62,474 bases of DNA from Bacillota bacterium (GTDB lineage: Bacteria > Bacillota > Sulfobacillia > Sulfobacillales > JAIMBI01): the NCBI GenBank assembly GCA_021797815.1, contig JAJZYZ010000011.1, forward strand, positions 1 to 62,474, read 5' to 3'. Position 1 is the stretch's first letter; every line of letters starts with the position of its first letter. The notes under the pieces were generated by a model. The model was not told the origin of the DNA, did not search any database, and was given only the letters and a program-made list of their open reading frames with translations. Shown in pieces: positions 24,597-32,770 of this stretch. A program made the position numbers and the translations under genes.

Positions 24597-25517
24597 GTGC
24601 GCAGGGAGATGGTGCGGAGTCTATGCGAAGAGCTTGCCGACGCACGAGGCTCGGTAACGCGCCGCTCCTCCATCGCCTGGGTCATCGGACACGCGAACGA
24701 GGAGGAGGCGCTTCCGGGCCTCTTTCAAGTCGCCGACAGTGAAGAGGCCCCCACCGGGCTCCGGGAGGTGGCGGCCTACGCCTGGTGGCGGCTTGGTCTC
24801 GCCCGCGACGGTGCGCAGTCGCGAAGAGCTTCGGCACGGTGGCCGGAGGTGGTGCTCCTTCCCACGCTGGCGGCCCTCCTGGACGAGGCTATGGCCGGGC
24901 CGCAGCATCAGTGGACTCGGGCCGTGATGGAGGCGCGGCCAGAAATGTGGGTGCCAGCGTTTATGCTCGGGGACTACCCGGAGGAATGGGTGCCCTGGAT
25001 ATTTGTAGGTGTCGAGGAAATGAGGACACTCGGGCTTTCGGATCCGGCGTTAATGGACGTGAGGCGTCTGACGGCCCTCGGGGAGGATTGGGCAGCCCAT
25101 CCCCCCAGCACGTTTTTCGGCTCCCGGGCGCTCCGAGACGCTTATAAATGGACCGAGGCCGCCCTCCGCCTGCGGGTGGCCCAGATGCGGTACCAGAACC
25201 TTCGCCACTGGGAAGCGTTTCTACGGGAGGCTCTGACAGAGCCTCCGGGGTCGGAACTTCCCCCGCCAGACGCCCTGCCGGTTCCCCTGCCGAAAGCCCG
25301 GCCGCAGGCCGAGGCCACGACTCTTCTCCTTCTCGGAGCACTCCGCGCCAGCGGGCATGAGAACGACCCGGTCGGGATGTCGGCCAAGCTCAGCGCGGCC
25401 GCGGCCGGGATGCACATCACCATGTCCCAGGTGTATGAGAACGCGCACAAGACCGCTTGGCATGTGGCCGGGCTGACTGGAAGGCTGGAGCTTCGACTCT
25501 TGGGATCCGGAGCGTGA
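24597..25517 (+). CDS. Unknown protein downstream of the fluoride riboswitch
   Basis: I do not recognise this 306-residue soluble protein. The N-terminal third (SIAWVIGHANEEEALPGLF, then GLREVAAYAWWRLGL) reads like HEAT-type helical repeats. The middle has a WVPWIFVGVEEM stretch, and residues about 215-240 form a proline-rich linker before a helical C-terminus. No signal peptide or membrane helix is present, so it is neither a Fluc/CrcB channel nor a CLC-F antiporter. The GTG start has GGGAGGTGA eight bases upstream. It is the first gene behind the riboswitch and is followed after 37 bases by the DUF1537 kinase. A role in fluoride response or in a fluoride-sensitive step is inferred from position only. 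Confidence 0.65.
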   Translation: MRREMVRSLCEELADARGSVTRRSSIAWVIGHANEEEALPGLFQVADSEEAPTGLREVAAYAWWRLGLARDGAQSRRASARWPEVVLLPTLAALLDEAMAGPQHQWTRAVMEARPEMWVPAFMLGDYPEEWVPWIFVGVEEMRTLGLSDPALMDVRRLTALGEDWAAHPPSTFFGSRALRDAYKWTEAALRLRVAQMRYQNLRHWEAFLREALTEPPGSELPPPDALPVPLPKARPQAEATTLLLLGALRASGHENDPVGMSAKLSAAAAGMHITMSQVYENAHKTAWHVAGLTGRLELRLLGSGA

Positions 25518-25554
25518 CGGGCCGTCCTGGCGGGACTTGTGCCATCATAGCCTT

Positions 25555-26700
25555 ATGACTGCTGACCAGGAGGAGCCCCTCTCCCGCATTGTTGTCCTGG
25601 CGGACGACCTGTCGGGCGCCCTCGCGTCGGCCGCGAGCCTCGCGGAACATTTCGGGGAACGGGTGCCGGTGGTGGAGGAACTTTCGCATCCTGTCCCCGC
25701 GCGCCTGGCCGTCAATACACGCGCGCGGGCAGAGGGCGTGCGTCCCGAGTGGATCCGGCAAGCGACAGCGGCGGTCTGGGAGAGCGGTACCCGTCTCTTT
25801 GACAAGCGGATTGACTCGACCCTTCGGGGACCGGTGGCCGAGGAGCTTCTCATCCTGGTCGCGAGTATGCCGATAGCTCCCATTGTGATTGCCGTTCCGG
25901 CCTATCCGGGTGCGGGCCGGACTACCCGAGGAGGGCAGCAGTGGCGGCACGGGACGCCGGTGGGCCGTGTGGCCGAGGCGATGGGAGCCGATGCGGTCGC
26001 CCGGCAGATCGGCGGCACGGTGGTTGAGAGCGCCGTGCGGACACGGGACGACATCTTTCAGGCCCACAATCCCGGGCCCTACGTGATGGACGTGCGACAC
26101 CGCCCCGACCTCCAGACGGTCGCGGACACCGTCAACCGACTACGGAGGACCGCTTCACGGCCGATCGTCCTTGTCTCTTCCGGGGAGCTCCTGCGGTACG
26201 TTCCGAGGCTCCCCCCACGGCCCCTGGTGGTCGTGTGGGGCAGCGGATCCCCGGAGAATGAACGCCAGCTCCGCCATCTGCTCCGTGCGTCAGAAGCCGT
26301 CGTGGTACCGCTGTGGGATACGCCGGACCCTTCAATAACCGGACGCGTGCGGGTCCTTAAAAGCCGCGGAGTTGTAAAGACTCCGGGACCCGCTACCGAC
26401 ACCGCCATGGCCCGTCGCGTGCTTGAGCACCTGCACCTATGGGAGGCGCAGGGGTTCAGGCCCAAGCGCCTCGTGATAAGCGGCGGCGATACCGCGCAGG
26501 CCGTTTTCCGGGAGTCAGGGGCCGAGGGCGTGCTGGCGCTTTACAATCCGGCCCCGCTGGTGGGCGCGGGCGTCATTCAGGGCGGGGTCCTGCACGGGTT
26601 GGAGCTCATCACGAAAGGCGGTAAGGTGGGATCGCCCGACATCCTGCTGGACCTGGTGGAACGGGGCCTAGAGACCCCATCCTGCCCACGGGGGGAGTAG
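25555..26700 (+). CDS. Four-carbon acid sugar kinase family protein (DUF1537)
   Basis: This 381-residue protein is a DUF1537-type kinase. It has the N-terminal substrate-binding motif LADDLSGA, the KRIDSTLRGP segment, VAVPAYPGAGRTT, and the C-terminal nucleotide-binding part with LVISGGDTAQAV and GGVLHG. Family members phosphorylate D-threonate, D-erythronate, L-threonate or related acids at O4. The next gene encodes the matching PdxA2-type dehydrogenase, which is the known two-step partner. I start at ATG 25555. No good ribosome binding site precedes it, so translation may be coupled to the upstream gene or leaderless. Confidence 0.85.
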   Translation: MTADQEEPLSRIVVLADDLSGALASAASLAEHFGERVPVVEELSHPVPARLAVNTRARAEGVRPEWIRQATAAVWESGTRLFDKRIDSTLRGPVAEELLILVASMPIAPIVIAVPAYPGAGRTTRGGQQWRHGTPVGRVAEAMGADAVARQIGGTVVESAVRTRDDIFQAHNPGPYVMDVRHRPDLQTVADTVNRLRRTASRPIVLVSSGELLRYVPRLPPRPLVVVWGSGSPENERQLRHLLRASEAVVVPLWDTPDPSITGRVRVLKSRGVVKTPGPATDTAMARRVLEHLHLWEAQGFRPKRLVISGGDTAQAVFRESGAEGVLALYNPAPLVGAGVIQGGVLHGLELITKGGKVGSPDILLDLVERGLETPSCPRGE

Positions 26701-26704
26701 AGCG

Positions 26705-27724
26705 ATGGACGACAAATTGCGGCCCCGGATTGGCGTAACGCTTGGTGATCCGGCGGGCATCGGTCCGGAGATTGTGGTGAAGGCGCTCATGGACCCCCAG
26801 GTCTTCTCAGAGACGGTTCCCGTTCTTTACGGAAGCCCAGTGGTCTTGGAGCGGGCCATGGGAGTGGCCGGGTATCCAGGCGTGATGGAAGTGCTCGACC
26901 GTCCCGAGGCCGCCACCGGCAAGGCGGGGGTTCTTCAGATCTTCCCCACCTCCGACATCACGAGCCCGCCGCCGTTCGGGACCGTGACCGAAGAAGGCGG
27001 ACGGGAGGCCGGCCGCGCCATCGTGTCCGCCATCGACGCAGCCCGTGCGGGAAAGATTGACGGCATCAACACGGCGCCGCTCAACAAGGAGGCCCTCCGT
27101 CTGGGCGGCTACCACTACCCGGGCCACACGGAGATGTTGACGGAACTCTTCGCGAGCCAGGGCGTCTTCACCATGTTTGTCACGGGCCGCCTCCACATTT
27201 TCTTTCTGACCCGACACCATCCGCTGCGGAACGTGCCGGCTCTTTTAACGATCGACAGTGTGTACCAGGGGCTTGTCCGCTGTGTCGGGTTTCTGAGGGA
27301 ACTCGGATTTGCTCACCCCACCCTGGCCCTGGCGGCGTTGAATCCGCACGGTGGTGAGAATGGGCTTCTCGGCTCCGAGGAGGGGGAGGTGCTGGCACCG
27401 GCCGTCGCACGAGCGATTACAGACGGCTACCCGGTGGTCGGACCCATCCCGGCTGACGCGGTGTTTTTTCAGGCTCTGCAGGGCCGCTACACGGGTGTCC
27501 TCTCGCTCTATCACGACCAGGGCCATGTGGCGGCCAAGACGCTAGACTTCTACGGAACCGTCTCGGTGACGCTCGGCCTTCCGGTCATCCGGACGTCGGT
27601 CGACCACGGAACCGCTTTCGACATCGCCGGTCAGGGTATCGCCGATGCCGGCGGGCAGGTGGCGGCGCTCACGACCGCCGCCCGTCTCATTCGCCAGCGC
27701 CAGGCGCTTGGGCGCCCGCGCTGA
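26705..27724 (+). CDS. pdxA2: PdxA-family 4-phospho-threonate/erythronate dehydrogenase
   Basis: This 339-residue enzyme has the PdxA hallmarks: GVTLGDPAGIGPEIV at the start, NTAPLNKEAL, the metal-binding YPGHTEML, ALNPHGGENG, LYHDQGH, and TSVDHGTAFDIAGQG. PdxA itself acts on 4-phosphohydroxy-L-threonine in vitamin B6 synthesis. Beside a DUF1537 kinase the PdxA2 role is more likely: NAD-dependent oxidation and decarboxylation of a 4-phospho-tetronate to dihydroxyacetone phosphate. The ATG follows GGGGGGAGTAGAGCG, four bases after the kinase stop. Other PLP-synthesis genes are not nearby, which supports the catabolic reading. Confidence 0.87.
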   Translation: MDDKLRPRIGVTLGDPAGIGPEIVVKALMDPQVFSETVPVLYGSPVVLERAMGVAGYPGVMEVLDRPEAATGKAGVLQIFPTSDITSPPPFGTVTEEGGREAGRAIVSAIDAARAGKIDGINTAPLNKEALRLGGYHYPGHTEMLTELFASQGVFTMFVTGRLHIFFLTRHHPLRNVPALLTIDSVYQGLVRCVGFLRELGFAHPTLALAALNPHGGENGLLGSEEGEVLAPAVARAITDGYPVVGPIPADAVFFQALQGRYTGVLSLYHDQGHVAAKTLDFYGTVSVTLGLPVIRTSVDHGTAFDIAGQGIADAGGQVAALTTAARLIRQRQALGRPR

Positions 27725-27756
27725 CCGGCCGACGGGAACCGGATTGGCGCGAGAGC

Positions 27757-28311
27757 GTGGCCCGCTCCGCCGCGCGGTGCCTCGTGACCGGACGTCCGGC
27801 AAGCGGCAAGCCCACCGTGGCGGAGCATCTAAGAGCCACGGTGCGATGGCCGCTCATCACGAAGGACGCCATCAAAGAGCGGCTGTTTGCCACCGCGCTG
27901 GACAAAAGTCTGGCGAGCAACGCCGCACTCGGTCCCGCAGCTTGGGAGCTTCTTCATTACATCCTCGAGGTCGTGATGCTGACCGGCGCTCCCGTGATTG
28001 CCGAGGGCAATTTCCGGCCGGCGGCGCGGCCTCGCCTGCACTCTGTTCTTGTTCGCCACGGCTATGATGCGTGCGAGACGGTCCTGCACGCCGCCCTGGA
28101 CATCCTCCGGGGGCGCTTTCTGGCCCGCCTCAACGACCCCGCACACCACGCGGGGCACACTAGGGGCATAGACGATCCGGCGCGATACATAGAGAAAACG
28201 GTTCGGGAGCCGTACGCACCGATGACACTCTCGGAGCCGGTTATCTACGTCGACACCGGCGATTGGAGTCGGGTCATTCTGTCGAACCTCGTGCGCTTGG
28301 CCGGGGCCTGA
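27757..28311 (+). CDS. P-loop kinase-like ATPase (AAA_33/zeta-like)
   Basis: This 184-residue protein has a Walker A motif CLVTGRPASGKPTVAEHL. The residue after the P-loop lysine is proline, with threonine one place later, where most P-loop kinases have S/T at once. LITKDAIKERLF then follows, then APVIAEGNF with the acidic end of a Walker-B-like strand, and a C-terminal YVDTGD. The pattern fits small kinases of the gluconate kinase/chloramphenicol phosphotransferase/zeta-toxin type. The substrate is unknown. It starts at GTG 27757, 32 bases after the PdxA2 stop, and may belong to the same transcript. Confidence 0.7.
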   Translation: MARSAARCLVTGRPASGKPTVAEHLRATVRWPLITKDAIKERLFATALDKSLASNAALGPAAWELLHYILEVVMLTGAPVIAEGNFRPAARPRLHSVLVRHGYDACETVLHAALDILRGRFLARLNDPAHHAGHTRGIDDPARYIEKTVREPYAPMTLSEPVIYVDTGDWSRVILSNLVRLAGA

Positions 28312-28586
28312 AGAACACGGCGGGCATCCGATCTCTTTCTCCCCTCCCCTCTTCCTGTCCATCTGTCGTGAAGGCCGGGAGGTGCGCCGGTGAGGTCCGA
28401 CACCTTAAAAGAGCTGGCCGCTCAGGGGAAGGCTCTCCGGTCAGCCTCGCCGACACGCACTCACGGAGGAACGTGGCCGAGATTGACGGCGAACGGTCCT
28501 ATATGAGTAGTCACAGCTCCCATCCCGGGTCCACGCCTGCCCGATCCTCGTATCCTTGCGTACTTTACGGGCCTCAAGGAGTCCTT

Positions 28587-29870
28587 CTAACGGTCAAGGC
28601 GGGCGAGAAAGTATCGGCGGCGCCCACGGCGGATGATGAGGTAGCGGCCGAAAAGACAATCGCCGGGTGAGAACACGTGCTCGGCGCCGCTCATTCGGTG
28701 ACCGTTGACGTAAATGGCACCGGCTGCGATGTCCTCGCGGGCCTGCCGCCGAGACGGGCAGGCACCGGTCAGGACCAGGACCGACTGGATGTCGAGGGCC
28801 TGGTCGGGACTCAGGTCGGCGGTGGGAACATCCTGAAAGACGTCTTCCACCTCGTCACGGCTCAGCTCTTCCACTTTGCCCTGAAAGAGAAGCTCCGAGA
28901 GGTGCCGCGCCCGCTCCATGGCCTCCCGGCCATGGGTGAGCGTCGTGACGTGCTCCGCCAGGACATGCTGCGCCCGACGCTCGGCCGGGCGCTCGCGGGT
29001 CGTGGCCGCCAGATCCTCTATTTCCCCGTGAGATAGAAAGGTAAAGGTTTTCAGCAGCGCGACCACATCGGCATCCTCGACGGTCAGCCAGAACTGGTAG
29101 TAGTGGTAGACCGACATCTTCTCCGGATCAAGCCAGATGGCGCCGCCTTCGGTCTTTCCGTACTTGGTGCCATCGGACTTGGTGATAAGGGGGAAAGTCA
29201 GCGCGTGGGCGGTGCCGCCATCGCTCCGGCGGACCAACTCCACACCGGCCAGGATATTGCCCCACTGGTCGGAGCCGCCCATCTGAAGCTCGCAGCCGTG
29301 AAGGCGAAAGAGCTCCAGATAGTCGCGCGCCTGCAGCAGCATGTAGCTGAACTCGGTGTAGGAGATGCCGGTCTCAAGGCGTGACGCCACGGCCTCCCGG
29401 TTCAGCATGACGTTGACGCTGAAATGCTTGCCCACGTCCCGGAGAAACTCGATGACCCCGATCGGCGCCGTCCAATCGTAATTGTCGACCACCCGGGCGG
29501 GATTCTCGACGGCGTCAAAGTCGAGAAAGCGGCGGAGCTGCAGTTCGATCCGGTCCCGCCAAGCGTGAACGGTCTCCACAGTGTTGAGCGGGCGCTCCTG
29601 ACTCTTGAAGCTCGGATCTCCGATGAGACCGGTAGCCCCGCCCACCACGGCAATGGGGTGGTGCCCGGCCAGCTGCAGGCGGCGCAGCATCAAGATGCCG
29701 ACCAGATTTCCCATGTGAAGGCTCTCGGCGGTGGGGTCAAACCCGATGTACGCGGTTATCGGGCCCTGGCGGAGACGGTGCGCGAGCGCCTCGCGGTCTG
29801 TGGTTTGAAAGACGAGCCCCCGCCATTCGAGGTCTTGCAGCAGGTCCACGTGCGCGGCCTCCCCCGACAT
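28587..29870 (-). CDS. tyrS: Tyrosyl-tRNA synthetase
   Basis: Class I tyrosyl-tRNA synthetase, 427 residues. The nucleotide-binding HIGH motif reads HMGN (TAESLHMGNLVG), the tyrosine pocket is in YIGFDPTA and QMGGSDQWGNI, and the KMSKS loop reads YGKTEGG. The C-terminal S4 RNA-binding domain is clear (CPSRRQAREDIAAGAIYVNG). The open frame runs another 567 bases upstream, but that part is arginine/proline-rich and starts outside the family. The ATG at 29870 gives the expected N-terminus (LLQDLEWRGLVFQTTD). A small dyad TATTCT-cgta-AGAATA (29870-29885) sits on the start codon in place of a clear ribosome binding site, so initiation may be controlled or leaderless. Confidence 0.92.
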   Translation of the reverse strand: MSGEAAHVDLLQDLEWRGLVFQTTDREALAHRLRQGPITAYIGFDPTAESLHMGNLVGILMLRRLQLAGHHPIAVVGGATGLIGDPSFKSQERPLNTVETVHAWRDRIELQLRRFLDFDAVENPARVVDNYDWTAPIGVIEFLRDVGKHFSVNVMLNREAVASRLETGISYTEFSYMLLQARDYLELFRLHGCELQMGGSDQWGNILAGVELVRRSDGGTAHALTFPLITKSDGTKYGKTEGGAIWLDPEKMSVYHYYQFWLTVEDADVVALLKTFTFLSHGEIEDLAATTRERPAERRAQHVLAEHVTTLTHGREAMERARHLSELLFQGKVEELSRDEVEDVFQDVPTADLSPDQALDIQSVLVLTGACPSRRQAREDIAAGAIYVNGHRMSGAEHVFSPGDCLFGRYLIIRRGRRRYFLARLDR

Positions 29871-30017
29871 ATTCTCGTAAGAATACCATGGGAACTCGCG
29901 CCGACTATGGCGCTTCACAGCTTTGTGCCTCGCCGGCCTTCCACCATGCCGGATCCACGGCGCCGCCTGAAAGGAGCCGGCAGGCGGACGCCGCTCCTCC
30001 TCGGCGGCACGCACGCA

Positions 30018-30052
30018 GCGGGTGCCGACGCTCGTGGGGCGTCGGCACCCGC
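30018..30052. terminator. Perfect 14-bp hairpin between the dienelactone hydrolase gene and tyrS
   Basis: GCGGGTGCCGACGC and GCGTCGGCACCCGC are perfect inverted copies around a 7-base loop. No T-run follows on the minus strand, where both flanking genes lie; CTCTTTCCC follows on the plus strand. It may terminate or pause dienelactone hydrolase transcripts, or be part of the tyrS leader. Confidence 0.5.
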
Positions 30053-30129
30053 ACACTCTTTCCCGCCGTCTGGTGAGAGGAACGGGCGCGGCGTCCGCGC
30101 CATCGATGGCGACCGCGTTCCGCAGAACG

Positions 30130-30906
30130 TTACACGGACAGGAAGGAGAGCACCTCCCGCCATGCGTCCGCGGCGGCGTCCGGGCTGTACATGGGTCGGG
30201 TGTCATTAAAGAAGGCATGCTGGGCGCCCCCGTACACCTTGTATGTGAACGGCTTGGAGGCAGCCTCCATGGCCCGTTGGAAGTCGGGCACACTGTCCGT
30301 AATGCGCCGATCCTGGCCGCCATAGATCCCGAAGACGCGCGCCTGGATAGCGGGCACCTGTTCCAGAGGCGGATTGTCCCCATAGAAAATGACCGTCTTC
30401 CATAGCTCGGGCACCAGCGTCGCCACACGGATGGCAAGCCCGCCGCCCATGCAGAAACCGAGACTCGCGACCTGCTCCGCGCTCACTTCTCCACGCTCGC
30501 GAAGATACTGAACGGCGCCCCCGAGCTCCGCCGCAAACGTCCCCCGCTGTTCCGGGGACATGATCTGCATGAGGGTCTTAAGTGCTTTCTGCTCTTCCGG
30601 GGAACGCGTCGACAGGGCCTCCATCATCTTCGCGGGGTCCCGCTGAACGTCGGCAGGCGCCTGCCGCAGGAACATCATGCCGGCGGTGATGTTCTCCGGC
30701 CTCATGGCGTCCCGCCACTCGCCGGTGTAGAGATCAGGCGCCAGCGCCACGTAGCCCTGCTCGGCGAAACGGCGCGCCACGTCCTTTATGTGCTCGTCCA
30801 GTCCCCAAATTTCGTGGATGACGATAATGGCCGGGTGCGGTCCGTCCGCGTCCGGGAGGGCCAGGTAGCCATCCAGGTTCCGTCCGCCGCCCGGAAACGA
30901 TACCAT
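30130..30906 (-). CDS. Dienelactone hydrolase family protein
   Basis: This 258-residue alpha/beta hydrolase has the dienelactone hydrolase signature: IIVIHEIWGLDEHIKDVARR at the N-terminus, the nucleophile cysteine in LGFCMGGG, the aspartate in YGGQDRRI and the histidine in GAQHAFFN. An inserted helical segment (about residues 75-115) lengthens it slightly over the classic 236 residues. It may hydrolyse lactones or esters; the natural substrate is unknown. I use ATG 30906. A TTG 12 bases upstream with AAAGGA is a possible alternative. The upstream part of the open frame is not protein-like. Confidence 0.85.
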   Translation of the reverse strand: MVSFPGGGRNLDGYLALPDADGPHPAIIVIHEIWGLDEHIKDVARRFAEQGYVALAPDLYTGEWRDAMRPENITAGMMFLRQAPADVQRDPAKMMEALSTRSPEEQKALKTLMQIMSPEQRGTFAAELGGAVQYLRERGEVSAEQVASLGFCMGGGLAIRVATLVPELWKTVIFYGDNPPLEQVPAIQARVFGIYGGQDRRITDSVPDFQRAMEAASKPFTYKVYGGAQHAFFNDTRPMYSPDAAADAWREVLSFLSV

Positions 30907-31143
30907 CTGAGCATCCAACTGCCTCGATCCTTTCTGGGGAATGACAGAAAAGGCGCCCGGCGCCCGCCGCCATTCCGTGTTCGCTCGTCCGTCACTGTCG
31001 CCGATCGTAACACGTGCGGTCGCGGCCGAGACACGGAGCCGGCGCTCGGGCGGCAGACGCTCCTCGCGTCCGTCCCGGCCTTCCGACCATCCGCGCGAGC
31101 CGGCAAGACTGGTCAGTCTGAGCCCACGCATGGCTTCGCCGGC

Positions 31144-31815
31144 TTACTTCTCCCGCGGCCGGCCACCTCCAGCAGGACGCGTTGACGGTCCGTCCCGGCG
31201 CGCATCCGCCGCCGCTTGAAAGAAGTCGCCGCCTTTGGCTACGGCGTTGTCGGTGCCCCAGTCCCGGGTTTTGGGACGCTTTACGAGGCGAGGTACATGC
31301 TTCGCACAGTGAATGTACGCTTCCTCGACCGTCACCCCGATGAAACGCTCGGGGTGACGCCCTCCGGGGGCGGCTAAAGCGGCGGCCACCGCGGGATGTG
31401 CAAGAAGTCCGCGGGGCAGGTCCGCATTGTCGACCAGGCGTGCCGCGCCGTTGATATGGAGACCGACCGTGCTATCAAAGAAGTCCAGGAACAGGAGGCC
31501 CACGTGAGGGTTTTCGACGATGTTGCCTTGACTCGCCAGGACTCCATTGCCCCGATACTCGGGCCAGTAGAGCGAGTGCGGGTCGGCAACGGCCACGAAC
31601 CCGGGCGGGCCTGCTCGAAAAGTGCTGTCGCAGGCGCCCGAACGGTCCGACGTGGCCACCCACATCATTTCCATGCGGCCAATAAAGCGCACCATGGCAG
31701 CGTTCAGACGGTCAAGCATCTGGTCGTCGTAAAAGGCCAGGGCGCGAGATTCGGTGCCGTAGCGGTCTTGCAGCGTGTGTTCCCCGGAACTTCCGGGCAG
31801 TGTGGTGGATCGCAT
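31144..31815 (-). CDS. Pyridoxamine 5'-phosphate oxidase-family flavin-binding protein
   Basis: This 223-residue protein has the split-barrel fold of the PNPOx-like/Rv1155 group: MVRFIGRMEMMWVATSDRSGACDSTFRAGPPGFVAV, then YRGNGVLASQGNIVENPHVGLLFLDF and the GLHINGAARLV strand. These match stand-alone FMN- or F420-binding proteins and not the biosynthetic PdxH enzyme. The C-terminal 40 residues are basic and disordered. GGGGGGAAGAAG precedes the ATG at 31815. It is a single gene upstream of the dienelactone hydrolase gene on the same strand. The substrate is unknown. Confidence 0.8.
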   Translation of the reverse strand: MRSTTLPGSSGEHTLQDRYGTESRALAFYDDQMLDRLNAAMVRFIGRMEMMWVATSDRSGACDSTFRAGPPGFVAVADPHSLYWPEYRGNGVLASQGNIVENPHVGLLFLDFFDSTVGLHINGAARLVDNADLPRGLLAHPAVAAALAAPGGRHPERFIGVTVEEAYIHCAKHVPRLVKRPKTRDWGTDNAVAKGGDFFQAAADARRDGPSTRPAGGGRPREK

Positions 31816-32134
31816 CTTCTTCCCCCCTGTCGAGGACTGCGCCAAGCCCGGCCCGCCGGTTCCAGCAAGGCACCGGCTCACACGGCTTCTCCTCGCACCA
31901 GGTTGCATCAACCGGCATCAAGATTGAGCGTAACCGCGTCAGACAGGGCGCCCCTTCATGCGGCGCGCGCCATCTGCGTGGAACGGACGCGTGCTTATGT
32001 AATAAGGTACCACGGGCCCGAGTGGTCCCGAAAAGCGGGGCGGCCGCCCGGCCGAGACCACCGAGGAGCCGGGCAGTTCCGTCCGGCGACTCCGGTCCCG
32101 CGCCCGGAGCGCGATGTGAAAAGTTGTCAGACGC
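31816..32134. other. Intergenic region with an AT-rich dyad
   Basis: This 319-base gap lies upstream of the PNPOx-family gene. It holds CTTAT-gta-ATAAG at 31994-32006, a perfect short dyad in the only AT-rich patch, which could be a promoter/operator for that gene. Nothing else is supportable; overlapping open frames look like shadows. Confidence 0.4.
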
Positions 32135-32770
32135 TCAGCGTCGGAGACGGTCTTGGAGTCGTCGCCGGGCACGCTGGAGGTGCTTTCGTTCGCGCGCGCC
32201 CCTCGGTTCCGACCCGAGTCCGCGGTATTCGCGGTCGAGAGCCGCCTCGATGACCGCACGGTCAGCCCCGGCCATCTCGCGGGCGGCCTTGAGGACGTCA
32301 TAAAGCTGTTCTGCGGCACCGATTGCCTCGTCTTCCGTTGACGCATCGTTAACCGCGACGTCGGACAGGGGAATCACGCGCGAGCGGTCCCCGTACCCCA
32401 TGGCGCGTACGTAGGCTCGGCGGACTCGTTGGTGGATGTGATTGGCCACATAGCGGTCAAGGGGGATGCGAATCCTCGCGGGATTGAAGAGGAACACCGC
32501 CTCCCACAGGGCGAGAGCGCCTTCTCCCCGCAGGTCTTCGTGCGGCCCGCCTCTCCGCGCGTAACGTGTCGCTTCACGTTCCACTACGGCCCAGTAGCGG
32601 TCGATGTACTCCTGCTGTGCGGTGTCGTCGCCGTTCCGGACGCGGTAAAGCCAATCGCCAGCAGGGGCCGGCCCCGCGGTCACCACAGGCGCGGCCCCGG
32701 CCCGAAACCGCTCCCACACCCGTTGCCGCAAGAGCTCTGACGGTGACGGGAACAGAGTCGGAACGGTCAT
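32135..32770 (-). CDS. Divergent sigma-70-like factor coupled to ClpP
   Basis: This 211-residue protein resembles a small sigma factor. Residues about 48-130 match region 2 ([59 protein letters not shown]). Residues about 165-211 resemble a weak region 4 ([17 protein letters not shown], then [16 protein letters not shown]). The first 45 residues are unlike ECF factors. The HTH part of region 4 is degenerate, so DNA-binding specificity is unclear. The ATG at 32770 has GAGGAGG seven bases upstream and overlaps the ClpP stop (ATGA). This coupling suggests that the protease and sigma-like factor act together. Confidence 0.7.
   Translation of the reverse strand: MTVPTLFPSPSELLRQRVWERFRAGAAPVVTAGPAPAGDWLYRVRNGDDTAQQEYIDRYWAVVEREATRYARRGGPHEDLRGEGALALWEAVFLFNPARIRIPLDRYVANHIHQRVRRAYVRAMGYGDRSRVIPLSDVAVNDASTEDEAIGAAEQLYDVLKAAREMAGADRAVIEAALDREYRGLGSEPRGARERKHLQRARRRLQDRLRR

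Noticed and set aside
29871-30129. T-box riboswitch upstream of tyrS
   Set aside because: A GCCGTGGATCCGGC element can form a bulged helix like a T-box antiterminator. However, the bulge reads TGGATCC, not TGGNACC, its fourth base does not match the discriminator base expected for tyrosine tRNA, and no clear specifier loop or terminator is visible.
28587-30437. 616-residue extension of TyrS
   Set aside because: The first 189 codons are arginine/proline-rich, cover the dienelactone hydrolase gene end, the intergenic hairpin and leader, and have no homology pattern. TyrS starts at 29870.
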